This document shows positions 20,677 to 29,933 of a DNA stretch of 64,000 nt, in pieces; positions within the stretch are counted from its first letter, which is position 1, and each line of letters starts with the position of its first letter. Origin of the DNA: Leptolyngbya sp. 'hensonii' (GTDB lineage: Bacteria > Cyanobacteriota > Cyanobacteriia > GCF-001939115); the NCBI RefSeq assembly GCF_001939115.1, contig NZ_MQTZ01000051.1:42315-106314 (forward strand), in the 5' to 3' direction. A program made the position numbers and the translations under genes. The notes under the pieces were generated by a model, which saw nothing but the letters and a program-made list of their open reading frames with translations, was not told the DNA's origin and made no database searches.

Positions 20677-21133
20677 AACAGTAACATACTGACAAGTATT
20701 GATACCAGAGGGTTGAGCCCTATAAACTCAATTAGGAAAATGTTTTTAAAGATCTTAAAGTTGTGACGTACTCCCGACGCTACTGCTGCATACAGCACTG
20801 ACATCATCATTGCAGTACGAATAAGCCATAGTGGTGACAAGAGGCAACCTGTTTCGAATTCGCTTGACATAGCAAGAGTTGAGCAAGTTGGAGCGCAATG
20901 CTCAAGAGCCAGGGTATCGGTGCCGAGATGATTCGGGACTCCATCAAAGGCTTGTCGAATCTGCCTGTTTAGGGGGGCCATATATGACGACGCTCACCGT
21001 TCCGCTAGAGCACGGGACGATAGTCCCTCAAACTCCCCTTTTGTTAAAAAGACAAAACAAATACACAAAAAATATAGTCTCAAGCAGAAATAATTGCCTG
21101 AGACAAAAGTTAAACCCCTGAGTGAGCAGGCCC
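20677..21133. other. 457-base region without a supported gene
   Basis: Only weak frames occur (a minus-strand one from 20981 and a plus-strand one from 20879), neither with a ribosome binding site or recognisable product. The right end holds the probable terminator of the DUF1815 gene. The remainder may contain the glycosyltransferase promoter or a decayed gene; I see no insertion-sequence ends. Confidence 0.35.
21066..21104 (-). terminator. probable intrinsic terminator of the DUF1815 gene
   Basis: On the minus strand GTCTCAGGCA (21104-21095) pairs with TGCTTGAGAC (21086-21077), leaving an A/T-rich loop and one mismatch. TATATTTTTTG follows, giving a U-rich tract. It is 30 bases beyond the stop of the 21134-21478 gene. 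Confidence 0.55.
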
Positions 21134-21478
21134 CTAGACCCCCTTAATCGCCACAGGAATGTAATCTGCAGGTTTAATCTGATACTTAACCAGATTGGCC
21201 AATTCCTGTAACTGATTGATAGCCTCGGCTCCCTCAAGCTTCATCAGTTCACGATCATCTCTCATTTCTGTCCAAGTGATCCCATAATCGGACACCAAAA
21301 ATCGGATCAGATGATTGTCTCCCAGACTAACCATAAAGGAAGCACTGTTCATCTGGCCTCCACAGGTGTAACAGGATGCAAGATAGCCGCCCCTTTCCAG
21401 GACAATGGCTAGGGCCTGGAGATTCATCACCAAGTCCCGAACAAATTGCTTGTGCTGCTCTGCAAGTCTTAAAAACAC
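21134..21478 (-). CDS. DUF1815 family protein
   Basis: The protein has 114 residues, starting at GTG 21478 with GGAGG 6-7 bases upstream. The sequence MFLRLAEQHKQFVRDLVMNL, the segment GYLASCYTCGGQMNSASFMV and FLVSDYGITWTEMRDDREL match what I recall of the cyanobacteria-specific DUF1815 family, which runs to about 100-115 residues. A CxxC-type pair (CYTC) is conserved. Function unknown. The gene stands alone with its own terminator. Confidence 0.7.
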   Translation of the reverse strand: MFLRLAEQHKQFVRDLVMNLQALAIVLERGGYLASCYTCGGQMNSASFMVSLGDNHLIRFLVSDYGITWTEMRDDRELMKLEGAEAINQLQELANLVKYQIKPADYIPVAIKGV

Positions 21479-21885
21479 GTCAGCCCTCCATTCACCACAC
21501 CTAAAATTTTAGATCTTTTTTAGAATTTCTTAAGAATTGGCTTTGGGTGTTGCTATAGGCACTGTTACAGGTGGAGTCAATCTATTATAGCGTTAGCAGA
21601 TTCCTTCATCGGTTTTTGGTTTTTCAGGTTCAGTGCTACCCCGTTAGCCTACCTGACTGGGCCACAATACAAGGTATCAAGAGCAACAATCAATCATTAG
21701 TTTACCCATTAATTCTCTAGCGAACTCCATGGACTAGAACCCAATACTCATTTGATAGGGGAAAGCTGCACTGTGGTGCAGTCAAACAAGAATTTGGGGA
21801 GTAGCTCCCAAAGTAATTTCCTACTTCACTGTCCCCAGCAACTTAGTTACAGAATCCGAAACAAGCCCTGGGATTCCGAAACAAA
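21479..21885. other. 407-base intergenic region
   Basis: It lies between two minus-strand genes, so it contains the 3' untranslated region of the 21886-23241 gene and the promoter of the DUF1815 gene. No credible reading frame, RNA gene or strong hairpin was found. Confidence 0.4.
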
Positions 21886-23241
21886 TTACTTCCGCTTCTT
21901 TGAAGCTTTGGGAACTATTCGTGTTTTAGATTGTTGTTCCTGTTGTTCAGCCGCAATCAACTTATTGACAGCAGTCGCATTTCCTCGATAAATGGCAAGC
22001 TTCTGCTTGACAGCAGCCGAAATAAAAGTCTCATCCGGAATACTAGACAGGAGCGTGATAGATTTCTCGAGCTTAGCCTGGGAGCCCTGCAAGGTCGTGA
22101 GCGATCGCTTGGAACTCTGAACCGCTTTTATAGCCTCGTTTGCCAGTTTCCGAGCCGTACTAAAGTTTGTAACCGCAGCCTCTTCAACTTTTAGCCTTTG
22201 ACGAACCGCTTTCAACTGAGAATCAATCTTCGCCAGTTCTTGCTCCTTTTGACGCCCAGCCAATCCTGGGGCGCTGGGTACAACACGCAGGAGGTTAGCA
22301 GCTTCCTGTAGCTGCTGCTCTGCCGCTCGCAGGGAATTAACATTTGTGGCATTTTCGGCAGTAACTGCCATAGCCTTCATTTCTTTGGCCTTATCCAGAA
22401 CCTCATTTTGCTGAGAAACTACTAGGGAATGCCAACCAATAATGCCCAAGGTCAGGACTCCCAACCCAGCAATCGCCAGATTTCTCCCTGCTCTAAAATA
22501 TGTCGTTGCAGATGGTTTCTCTAAAAGGTCTTCCCCATTAGCAAAAGACCCATCCTGATGAATATCTCCTTTTTCCAGGACAGGAAAGGGCTTGCCTGAA
22601 CCTGCAGCCTCACCATTAAAGGTTGGCAAATTGACTACTCCTGGGCTGCCCCCCTCTGATGACCTCTCCAGAAAATTATCCTCAGCCAGAGAGAACTCAT
22701 TTGAATCCTCAACCGGGTTTCTGACAGTACCATTACCATAAATATCAGAATCGGCGGCGGCTTTAGAACCCACTTCTTCAGGCTCTGAAGTCGGCAAGGC
22801 ATCCAAAATTGAGTCCGCTTCATGCCCTGGCTCCGAGACGAGAGGGTGGGAAGCTTCAGCATACTCTACTGCTCCACCTGAAGAGAAGGAATCAGCCAGA
22901 TTAATATCTTTCGGAACAGTTTCTTCCAAAGCCACAGCTACAGGATAAGGCTCCAGTAAAATCGTTTGACTCCAGGCAGGGGTGGACATACCCGATTGAC
23001 GACCGTAGACAACCATCTTATCTACAGTATTTACTCCCAGGTTAACGATCGCTCCTCGAATAGCAGGCACCAGAGTTTGCTGATTCGGAACCTGTTCGGA
23101 TTCAAGCAAGAGATGCAAACAACCTTCCTTTACCGCCGTCTTAGCCGTAATGCCGCTGGAGCGGAAAACCCGATTCAGAAGTACATCAATGGCCTGAATA
23201 TTGCCTCGTCTTGCCAGGTCTAACAGGTTTTGATACGTCAT
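21886..23241 (-). CDS. membrane-anchored coiled-coil protein, unknown
   Basis: The protein has 451 residues from ATG 23241 (MTYQNLLDLARRGNIQAIDV). Residues 1-95 form a globular domain that recurs at the start of several cyanobacterial proteins of unknown role. An acidic, low-complexity region (about 100-240) follows, then one transmembrane helix (about 255-275, LAIAGLGVLTLGIIGW) and a helical, probably coiled-coil segment (280-430). The C-terminus is a basic tail (SKTRIVPKASKKRK). The topology suggests a cytosolic N-domain tethered to the membrane. No catalytic motif is visible. Confidence 0.6.
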   Translation of the reverse strand: MTYQNLLDLARRGNIQAIDVLLNRVFRSSGITAKTAVKEGCLHLLLESEQVPNQQTLVPAIRGAIVNLGVNTVDKMVVYGRQSGMSTPAWSQTILLEPYPVAVALEETVPKDINLADSFSSGGAVEYAEASHPLVSEPGHEADSILDALPTSEPEEVGSKAAADSDIYGNGTVRNPVEDSNEFSLAEDNFLERSSEGGSPGVVNLPTFNGEAAGSGKPFPVLEKGDIHQDGSFANGEDLLEKPSATTYFRAGRNLAIAGLGVLTLGIIGWHSLVVSQQNEVLDKAKEMKAMAVTAENATNVNSLRAAEQQLQEAANLLRVVPSAPGLAGRQKEQELAKIDSQLKAVRQRLKVEEAAVTNFSTARKLANEAIKAVQSSKRSLTTLQGSQAKLEKSITLLSSIPDETFISAAVKQKLAIYRGNATAVNKLIAAEQQEQQSKTRIVPKASKKRK

Positions 23242-23716
23242 AGCCAATGACCTTGAGAATAAATAGATGCAATTGCCAACTTACTTAAATGTTTATCCGA
23301 AGGGTTAAGCAATGCGAAACCAATCACCTGAAGACTCAGGACAAAGGAAAGGCTCCCACCCTTGAGTCACCCTACCTTAATATCTCAAAACTCTAAATTT
23401 TGCTAACATTTTTGCCCAACACAATGAAAGCATTCATTTAGACCAATCTCGACGACAAACGAACCCGTTCAGATAAACATGCCGATAGCAGTATATCTGA
23501 TGAATAATCTAGCCGCACTTACCGCAAATCACAGGTATGAAATCAAACTTAAGAGAATCAAAGACAAATAGGCTGAAAGATTAAACATTCCACCAGGCGC
23601 ATCCTACTCGACCGGAAATCTTTATCGGTTAACTGAATCAGTAAACTGACTTAACTTTGTAAGAAATCAATCTTGCATGAGGCGACCTGATTCAACAAGT
23701 AAACACCTTGCAGATC
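23242..23716. other. 475-base intergenic region
   Basis: It lies upstream of the coiled-coil protein gene and downstream of the slipin gene, both minus strand. It is A/T richer than its neighbours and contains no reading frame of note; it should carry the promoter of the 21886-23241 gene. I see no clear terminator hairpin. Confidence 0.4.
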
Positions 23717-24610
23717 TTAGATATTTTGAGCGTTCAAATCCTCGCTGCTAGAACCTTTCCAACTATCTGCTTCAATGCTTTCTGGAAGATCTTGCGGACT
23801 CAAAACTTCTACGATTTCAGAAGAACTCTCTAATTCTGTAGTCTGACCTGCTTCATCAGACGATCCTCGCGACCACCGCTGGGCCAGATTAATAAAATCA
23901 GAAGGTATCATGATGACAGTCGTTGTATTGTTTTCAGCGCCAATTTCTGTCAGCATCTGCAATCGACGCAATTCTAGAGCCGCTGGATTTTTGGATATAT
24001 TTTGTGCTGCTTGAGATAATCGCAACGAGGCTTCCTTTTCAGCCGCTGCTTTAATCAGGCGAGCCCGTTTTTCTCGAATTGCCTCAGCTTCTTTAGCCAT
24101 AGCTCGCTGCATTGAGGAGGGGATTTCTACATCCTTCATTTCCACCCGCTCAATCACAACACCCCAGGGTTCAGTAATTTCATCAACAATTTCCTGAACT
24201 TTGACGTTAATTTTATCTCGGTTCTGTAAAACATCATCCAGAATATTCTGGCCCACCACATTACGGAGAGTGGTCAAAGCGATCTGATAGACAGCCATTT
24301 GATAATTCTCGACTCGATTAATCGCTTTAGAAGGATCGATAATCCGATAGTAGAGAACTGCATTCACCTTAATCGTGACACTATCCGCAGTCACGGTTTC
24401 CTGGGGTTCAATATTCACGGTTTTCGTCCGAACATCCACCAGGGTTTTCTGATCAATCCCAGGCATAATCCAATAGATCCCTGGCCCCAAAACCCCTTTA
24501 ACCCGTCCCAGACGAAAAATCACACCTCGCTGATATTCTCGATCGATCCTGATCCCAGCAATGCCCAAAGCAACAATAAACACAATGAGCGGGGTTAGTA
24601 CAGGTCCCAT
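23717..24610 (-). CDS. slipin / stomatin-like SPFH protein
   Basis: The protein has 297 residues. An N-terminal membrane helix (3-22) is followed by a Band 7/SPFH domain (about 28-190: EYQRGVIFRLGRVKGVLGPG, VNIEPQETVTADSVTIKVNA, RVEMKDVEIPSSMQRAM) and an Ala/Glu-rich oligomerisation helix. This is the layout of prokaryotic slipins, which assemble membrane-associated cages. In other bacteria slipin is often paired with an NfeD/STOPP protease-like partner. The neighbour here is a small membrane protein that is not recognisably NfeD. The last 50 residues are acidic and variable. Confidence 0.85.
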   Translation of the reverse strand: MGPVLTPLIVFIVALGIAGIRIDREYQRGVIFRLGRVKGVLGPGIYWIMPGIDQKTLVDVRTKTVNIEPQETVTADSVTIKVNAVLYYRIIDPSKAINRVENYQMAVYQIALTTLRNVVGQNILDDVLQNRDKINVKVQEIVDEITEPWGVVIERVEMKDVEIPSSMQRAMAKEAEAIREKRARLIKAAAEKEASLRLSQAAQNISKNPAALELRRLQMLTEIGAENNTTTVIMIPSDFINLAQRWSRGSSDEAGQTTELESSSEIVEVLSPQDLPESIEADSWKGSSSEDLNAQNI

Positions 24611-24640
24611 CGCAACCGACCCAAACTCTACAGGTCCATT

Positions 24641-24994
24641 CTAGGGTCGTTCACCAGGAAAAGCGAGATGGATGATCCCCAAAGCCCTTTCCAAAATTAA
24701 AGGCTGTCTAATGGCCAGAAAATTAATGACCCAACAGGTGGTCCCCAGAGACAGGAGGATATAGGTTGGAGGCATCACCACCCCGATCACCAACCAAGTT
24801 AATACGTGCAAAACCATCGCCAGAGCGGGAAGCATAGCTGCCATAGCAAGCATCTGAAGCTGTTTAACCGGTCGGCTGAAATAGACACAGGCCAAGGTCA
24901 ACAGCGTCATGATCAAATTCAGGGGTACCAGTAAAGCGCAGATAGCAATACAGTGAGTCCGCGAGAATTCCAACAAATCACCCAATTGAATCAT
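24641..24994 (-). CDS. small multi-pass membrane protein, unknown
   Basis: The protein has 117 residues with about four hydrophobic segments (14-38, 46-70, 75-90 and near the C-terminus) and few charged residues. It is followed 30 bases later by the slipin gene and preceded 12 bases earlier by the coiled-coil gene, so the three are probably co-transcribed. It occupies the position an NfeD-type slipin partner often has, but lacks a recognisable OB-fold. Family not recognised. Confidence 0.55.
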   Translation of the reverse strand: MIQLGDLLEFSRTHCIAICALLVPLNLIMTLLTLACVYFSRPVKQLQMLAMAAMLPALAMVLHVLTWLVIGVVMPPTYILLSLGTTCWVINFLAIRQPLILERALGIIHLAFPGERP

Positions 24995-25006
24995 CAGATT
25001 TTTTCC

Positions 25007-25585
25007 TTACTGTCCCATGTTGCGTTTAAGCTGATTCAGCTCTTCTTCCGTTTCCCATCGCTTGAACTGGGCTTCAAGCGGGTCCGGCTGGCCGAAGCTA
25101 TTATAGGTAGTGTTTTGGTTCCATGCTGTTGATTGCCAGGACTGCTCCGTCCGGGCCTTACTTTGCTCAGCCTGAAGCTGGGCAATTTTTGTCTGAATTT
25201 CCTGCCGCCGGAGCTGAATTTTACGCTGCAGTTCTTCAGCCTGTTTCTTGCGCTCCTTTAGCCCCTGCATCTGCCCCCAGAGCTGATTACCTTGACGCAG
25301 GAGAGCCGCTTCCCGTTCTTGCGCGGGCTGGACCAAATCTGTACGACCAGCAGCCTTGGCTTTGTCAATGCGGATATGCCAGCGTTGAATTTCCTGGGCG
25401 GTTGCAAGAATCTCTTCCTGAAGCCGTTTATCTTGCAACTGGAGATCTGCCCTCAGTTGCAGCGTTGTTTCTTCCTGTTCTCGAAGTTGCTCTTCTAAAG
25501 CCTGCAGCTCAAGCTGAGGGTTATTACGGACAAATTCTTCCAGGCGAGTTTCCAAAAATTGGCTGAAGTCTTCGAACAAACCCAT
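25007..25585 (-). CDS. coiled-coil protein, TIGR04376-like
   Basis: The protein has 192 residues and is almost entirely helical with heptad-rich, Gln/Glu/Arg-rich sequence (residues 20-150), without a membrane segment. The start MGLFEDFSQFLETRLEEFVR matches my memory of a cyanobacterial coiled-coil family (TIGR04376); this assignment is from recall. ATG 25585 is the only sensible start. The gene is the first of the probable three-gene unit with the small membrane protein and slipin. Confidence 0.55.
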   Translation of the reverse strand: MGLFEDFSQFLETRLEEFVRNNPQLELQALEEQLREQEETTLQLRADLQLQDKRLQEEILATAQEIQRWHIRIDKAKAAGRTDLVQPAQEREAALLRQGNQLWGQMQGLKERKKQAEELQRKIQLRRQEIQTKIAQLQAEQSKARTEQSWQSTAWNQNTTYNSFGQPDPLEAQFKRWETEEELNQLKRNMGQ

Positions 25586-25647
25586 CGCAGGGCCCCCAGG
25601 ATCATACTTTCCTCCCCAATGGTAGCAATAGTCATCCTGACTTCTGA

Positions 25648-26661
25648 TTAAAACTTTTGCCCAATATAGATCGAGCGAATCTCACCATTACGACGAATCA
25701 CCGCTTCCTGACTCGTAACTTTGACCAAGGTCCACCCACTAGCCCCAATACTCTCACCAATAGCAATCCGCTGAGCCGTCCCATTGAACTCAAACAGAGC
25801 AGCCGATCGCTTACCCAGTTCCATAATTCCAACCAGGGTATGAATCACCGCTGGAGCCGGAGGGGCAACGGCAACCGGAGGCGCAGCAGGGAAAGATACT
25901 GGAGGTTGAACCGATGCTGTGGACAGACTCGGCAGATTAGAGGCCAGTTGCGGTTGTTGATAAATCGGAATGTAGACCCGTTCCAAAACCTTAGGCATCC
26001 GATTCCCATTCAGATCAGCAGGAATTGGCACCGTCGGTAAGTTACTGACCTGGGAAACTTCTGGGACGGATTTAACCTGCAGAGCCGTCGATTGGGAAGC
26101 CACGGTAGTCTGGTCAATTAATTCCAGAGACCGCTGCATATAACTGATAAATTGCCCATCCAGCGCGACCTGAGGATTATGGGATGAGGTCGAAGTCACT
26201 GGCCCTGGCTGAGGCCCCAAGGCAGCAATGAACGGCAGCCAATTCAACTTACCCTGGCTTGCCAGTCCCAGCAGCCCCGTTAAGAACAGAGACAGGCAGG
26301 CTACGGTCAAAAGCAATTTATCCAGCAGGTAACCCGATCGCCGATCATTCTCTCCTTCCGAAGCCCTCGCAGTTGCCCCAATATTCAGTGTGCTTTCCGG
26401 TTGAGCCAGAGCTAACCCACCAGGCACTGGTAGCGCAGGTGGAAGAACAATACTGGACAAAGGGAGGGGCTGGATAGACACATATTCTGGGGAGATCAGG
26501 TCGGTTGAGGCTGCTGCTCCTCCCTGCAGAATCTGATCTACATCCTCAAATAGCTCGTCCATCAAGTTGTCGGCATAGGATTCGATCGACCAGGGTTGCA
26601 AAGACAGCGGTTCTTCTGCCTGTCCAGGGGAAATCTTATGAGTAATGACATCTTGAGACAT
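25648..26661 (-). CDS. single-pass membrane protein with PilP/GspC-like C-terminus
   Basis: The protein has 337 residues: an acidic cytosolic N-terminus, a transmembrane helix near 113-130 (LLLTVACLSLFLTGLLGLAS), a long Pro/Ala/Val-rich linker, and a C-terminal beta domain (about 272-337). The ending HTLVGIMELGKRSAALFEFN to IRRNGEIRSIYIGQKF resembles the homology region of type II secretion GspC or pilus PilP proteins. That link rests on pattern only. The promoter region is shared with divergent psaI. Confidence 0.5.
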   Translation of the reverse strand: MSQDVITHKISPGQAEEPLSLQPWSIESYADNLMDELFEDVDQILQGGAAASTDLISPEYVSIQPLPLSSIVLPPALPVPGGLALAQPESTLNIGATARASEGENDRRSGYLLDKLLLTVACLSLFLTGLLGLASQGKLNWLPFIAALGPQPGPVTSTSSHNPQVALDGQFISYMQRSLELIDQTTVASQSTALQVKSVPEVSQVSNLPTVPIPADLNGNRMPKVLERVYIPIYQQPQLASNLPSLSTASVQPPVSFPAAPPVAVAPPAPAVIHTLVGIMELGKRSAALFEFNGTAQRIAIGESIGASGWTLVKVTSQEAVIRRNGEIRSIYIGQKF

Positions 26662-26910
26662 AGATCTTCTTAACCAACTACCAGGTGCCTAAAATATAGC
26701 GTCAAAATTTAAAACTTCAACCGGATCCCGCAACGAATAGTGTAACCCCCGATCATCCATCTATCAGATACCCATTGCCACATGCAGCTCAAGAAACATG
26801 CAGCCCTCCAAAACCTGGAAGATGGAAGTTAAAAATTCTTAGCATTAATTGTCTACAGATCCACAGTAAATTCGACCTAGTATCTTTATCTCTAGATAGG
26901 AAACTTTACT

Positions 26911-27027
26911 ATGGCAGCATCCTATTTGCCTTCCATTTTCGTTCCCCTCGTTGGTTTAGTTTTTCCGGCAGTCACCATGGCCCTTCTTTTCCTCTATGTT
27001 GAGAGAGAAGACCCCGCCGGTATCTAA
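26911..27027 (+). CDS. psaI: photosystem I subunit VIII (PsaI)
   Basis: This 38-residue frame reads [20 protein letters not shown] and ends [11 protein letters not shown], the PsaI sequence. The single transmembrane helix (about 10-30) sits next to PsaL and PsaM and stabilises the PsaL region and trimer contacts of PSI. AGGAAA precedes the ATG by about 9 bases. The gene is monocistronic, with a strong hairpin 29 bases after the stop. Confidence 0.95.
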   Translation: MAASYLPSIFVPLVGLVFPAVTMALLFLYVEREDPAGI

Positions 27028-27055
27028 AAAGCCCATAACAACCCTATAACCATGC

Positions 27056-27089
27056 AAAAGGCCGCTGATTAAATAATCAGCGGCCTTTT
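27056..27089. terminator. bidirectional intrinsic terminator, psaI / psbJ
   Basis: AAAAGGCCGCTGATTA (27056-27071) is perfectly complementary to TAATCAGCGGCCTTTT (27074-27089), a 16-bp stem. T runs occur at the 3' end on both strands because of the A4/T4 ends. It lies between convergent psaI and the psbEFLJ transcript. Confidence 0.9.
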
Positions 27090-27206
27090 AGCTCAGGATT
27101 TTGAGTTTCCTATCCTTGAATTCATCCCATGGAAGTATATTATTCCAGGACTACCTGAGGATGGGGAGCCCTATATGTGTAGGACTCCCAAGGTCAATCA
27201 AACAAA

Positions 27207-27320
27207 TCAGCTAGCAGAACCAATGCCTGCGTAAGCCCCGTAGAAGAAGAGCCCCACAATTGTAATTACCCCTAAACCTGCGATCGTTGCAACGACCCAG
27301 AGCGGAATCCTTCCAGACAC
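27207..27320 (-). CDS. psbJ: photosystem II protein J
   Basis: The protein has 37 residues. It starts at GTG 27320 ([20 protein letters not shown]) with AGAGG 8 bases upstream and ends AYAGIGSAS. The single transmembrane helix lies near cytochrome b559 and the plastoquinone channel of PSII. It is two or three residues shorter at the N-terminus than the usual 39-40. It is the last gene of psbEFLJ. Confidence 0.93.
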   Translation of the reverse strand: MSGRIPLWVVATIAGLGVITIVGLFFYGAYAGIGSAS

Positions 27321-27379
27321 AGTTTTTACCTCTTAAGCTAATTCAAAATGAGATTGTGCAAAACCAGTTCAGTAGCGCG

Positions 27380-27499
27380 TTAGTTGAAGAAGTAGCTTGA
27401 GAACAGGATCCCAAGTACGAAAACCAACAATAACCCCAGGTACAGAGAGGTGCGATTCAGCTCAACAGGCTGTTTATTTGGATTGGGAGTTCTAGTCAT
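27380..27499 (-). CDS. psbL: photosystem II protein L
   Basis: The 39-residue product [20 protein letters not shown]...ILFSSYFFN is nearly invariant among oxygenic phototrophs. PsbL lies at the PSII monomer interface near the acceptor side. ATG 27499 falls 15 bases after the psbF stop, and psbJ follows 59 bases later. Confidence 0.96.
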   Translation of the reverse strand: MTRTPNPNKQPVELNRTSLYLGLLLVFVLGILFSSYFFN

Positions 27500-27514
27500 T
27501 GGCATTGGCTTAAC

Positions 27515-27649
27515 CTATCGATGAATAAACTGCATGGATGCGATCGCGCCCAAAAAGAAAATTGTCGGAACTGCAAGTGTGTGAACTGCGAGCCATCTCA
27601 CCGTAAAAATAGGATAGGAGATGGGTTGATTCGGTGTGTTGCTGGTCAT
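27515..27649 (-). CDS. psbF: cytochrome b559 subunit beta
   Basis: The protein has 44 residues ([20 protein letters not shown], ending MQFIHR). His23 in [11 protein letters not shown] is the axial haem ligand contributed by the beta chain. It pairs with PsbE to bind one haem in PSII. It lies 84 bases downstream of psbE. Confidence 0.97.
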   Translation of the reverse strand: MTSNTPNQPISYPIFTVRWLAVHTLAVPTIFFLGAIASMQFIHR

Positions 27650-27733
27650 AGTCTCAAACCGGATATCTTTTGATAAAGGGCAAGTTTAATTACCTTCAAC
27701 AGTTTCTAAGATTTGGAGCATCCAATCTAGAAA

Positions 27734-27982
27734 CTATTTCGGAATGTAGTTTTCAATCTGCTGCTTGGCTTGAAAGCGATTGTTGACGATAGGAACTTCC
27801 TGGCGCTCTTGAGTAAAGTACTCATTAGGGCGAGGTGTACCAAATACGTCATAGGCCAGGCCTGTGCTCACGAACAACCAGCCTGCAATGAATAGAGCCG
27901 GAATTGTAATGCTATGAATGACCCAGTAGCGAATACTGGTAATGATGTCTGAAAATGGACGCTCTCCAGTTGAACCGGACAT
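27734..27982 (-). CDS. psbE: cytochrome b559 subunit alpha
   Basis: The protein has 82 residues. [20 protein letters not shown] leads into the transmembrane helix carrying haem ligand His23 (WVIHSITIP), and the lumenal tail ends [17 protein letters not shown]. It is essential for PSII assembly. The gene is preceded by ycf48 (204 bases) and followed by psbF, L and J, the usual cyanobacterial order. Confidence 0.97.
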   Translation of the reverse strand: MSGSTGERPFSDIITSIRYWVIHSITIPALFIAGWLFVSTGLAYDVFGTPRPNEYFTQERQEVPIVNNRFQAKQQIENYIPK

Positions 27983-28186
27983 ACTTAGATCCCTCCCTCT
28001 ACTATGAGAAGCATTAACAAAAACTCAACATTTATCATACGAAACCTGGGAAACAGTCACAAGCTCTTAACACATCTAAAATAGTACGCTGAGCTATTAA
28101 GTTCTGTGCCAGGTCGGGTGAGAAGCCCTGGACTTCAGGAGAAAGTCGAGAGGCTTCCCGACTTAAACACCTGACATTTCGGATTT

Positions 28187-29194
28187 CTAGGCAGCGGAAG
28201 CTGGAGCCTGGTACTTCAGGAGAGTTCCCTGCTGGCCCATAATGAAACCCTGATTTGGGTTAAAGAAAACAACCTTATACAGATTAGAGGGAATATCCTC
28301 TACCTCCCGATCTTTTTGCCAGGTTTTACCACCATCGAAACTACAAAGCAGGTTGCCACTTCCGCCAGTAACCCAGACTTCTTCGGGCGTGCGATAAGCC
28401 ATATCTAACAAGCCCCAGCTTGTGGCCGCTTCAGGGCTAACAGCCTTATCCCATTCCTCCACACCAGCAGAAGTGCTGAACTGAATTTGCCCTCCCCGGG
28501 CCAGCATCCAGAGCCGACCATCGGGTGTAAAGCCCATATTCTGAACGCGACGGGAACTATTGCGGTTGTGGGGAACCCAGGTCTCTTGACCCGGTTCCCA
28601 GATGGAATAGAAATTACCTTTGGCGGATACCGCAACGTACTTACCGTCTGTCGATCGGGAGATGTTACGAATCACACCCACTGCTTGCTGCACCAACGCC
28701 TTCCAGGTTTTACCCCCATCCATCGTCTTATAGATTGCCCCAATATCCGTTGTCATCTGTGCTGAGAGTTGCCCCAGAGACAGGATGGTACTGGGAGAAC
28801 CCGGCAACTTTTCGCTCAAAGGAACCCTGGACCAGGACTTACCCTCATCAGTGGTATGCAACAGAATGGAGGGCTGACCCGTTACCCAGCCTTCCTTATC
28901 CCGAAAACTAACGGATGTAAAACGATATCGCTGGTCCCCCAGTTGCAGCACTTTAGGCTGCCAGTTCTCTCCACCATCCACCGTTTCCAGGATGGTAGAA
29001 TCACTGCCTACAAGCCAACCATGCTGAGGAGAGCCAAAGCTTATGTCATAGAGGGTAGCCTCGGTGGGCACACTAATCGCTTTCCAGGGATTGTAGGTAG
29101 TAGAGGGCAGATAAGAGTTAGCACAGGCCGTAGAGGCCCAAAAAACCATCAGTACTGCGACAATTTTCGCCAAACTTTTTCTAATCGCTTGCAT
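28187..29194 (-). CDS. ycf48: PSII assembly/stability factor Ycf48 (HCF136)
   Basis: The protein has 335 residues from ATG 29194; a GTG seven codons upstream is less likely. The N-terminal hydrophobic leader ends near WASTACANS, possibly a lipoprotein signal. The rest is a seven-bladed propeller with BNR-like repeats (SFGSPQHGWLVGSDSTILET, TVDGGENWQ, DEGKSWSRVPL, FDGGKTWQKD). Ycf48 binds precursor D1 during assembly of the PSII reaction centre on the lumenal side. It lies 67 bases after rubA, whose product acts in the same pathway. Confidence 0.95.
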   Translation of the reverse strand: MQAIRKSLAKIVAVLMVFWASTACANSYLPSTTYNPWKAISVPTEATLYDISFGSPQHGWLVGSDSTILETVDGGENWQPKVLQLGDQRYRFTSVSFRDKEGWVTGQPSILLHTTDEGKSWSRVPLSEKLPGSPSTILSLGQLSAQMTTDIGAIYKTMDGGKTWKALVQQAVGVIRNISRSTDGKYVAVSAKGNFYSIWEPGQETWVPHNRNSSRRVQNMGFTPDGRLWMLARGGQIQFSTSAGVEEWDKAVSPEAATSWGLLDMAYRTPEEVWVTGGSGNLLCSFDGGKTWQKDREVEDIPSNLYKVVFFNPNQGFIMGQQGTLLKYQAPASAA

Positions 29195-29261
29195 CTCGTT
29201 CCAAAGGTATGTCACTTGTTCAAGGGTATATCTAAAGTAATTCTGGGGAATCCTGGTGCAC

Positions 29262-29597
29262 TCAACGAAGACCGTACAGGCTCAAAAAGAAGAGCACAGC
29301 CAGGGCCAGGGCACCAAAAATCAGAATATTTTTCTGGCCTGGGGTCAAACTATTCACGCCCAGACCGTAACCCAGGTTCTCCCTAAATCCGGAAGGGGTT
29401 CCCAGAGGGCCAATACTTTTAAACTGCTTAGTCCGGGCACCACAAACTGGACATCGCCAGTTAATCGGTAAACTATCAAAGGCAGTACCAGCAGATATGT
29501 TCTGCTTGTCATCACCTTTAACAGGCTCATAAACGTAACCACAAGCCTGACACTCGTAACGATCGAGCATTTTTGGATCTACAACTTCAGTGCTCAT
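29262..29597 (-). CDS. rubA: membrane-anchored rubredoxin
   Basis: The protein has 111 residues from ATG 29597 (MSTEVVDPKMLDRYECQACG). The iron site is formed by Cys16, Cys19, Cys49 and Cys52 (CQAC and CPVC), with the typical spacing for rubredoxin. A C-terminal membrane helix (about 88-108, ILIFGALALAVLFFLSLYGL) anchors it to the thylakoid. RubA is required for early PSII assembly. An in-frame codon 12 positions upstream gives an extension without support. Confidence 0.94.
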   Translation of the reverse strand: MSTEVVDPKMLDRYECQACGYVYEPVKGDDKQNISAGTAFDSLPINWRCPVCGARTKQFKSIGPLGTPSGFRENLGYGLGVNSLTPGQKNILIFGALALAVLFFLSLYGLR

Positions 29598-29933
29598 GCC
29601 TACCTGGTGCTCATACTGAGAAAGGGTGATCAAATCTTAAAAATATCTGTAGGAATTATGACACAGAGCGCTTACCATACTTTCAAATACTTTTTGAGTT
29701 CTCCTGGCGTCTTATGATATCGGCAAAATCCATAGAGCGGCAGACATAGAAGCAATAGAAATCCACAGGGATCGTGATCAGCAGATTACTTGATCAGGAA
29801 TATATACTCAGAGTTAGCATTTCCTAAGTGGTTCATTCAGGATTTAGAGGGTTTTGCAGCTCTGTCCTCTGGATCAGACATGTCAGAATAGTTAAGGTAA
29901 TTTTTGTCCATCACTAGCAGGTAGAGACTTACT
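29598..29933. promoter_or_regulatory. 336-base divergent promoter region, rubA / ndhC
   Basis: No gene is seen. The region must hold start sites for rubA-ycf48-psbEFLJ leftwards and ndhCKJ rightwards. I could not fix promoter boxes with confidence. Confidence 0.4.
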
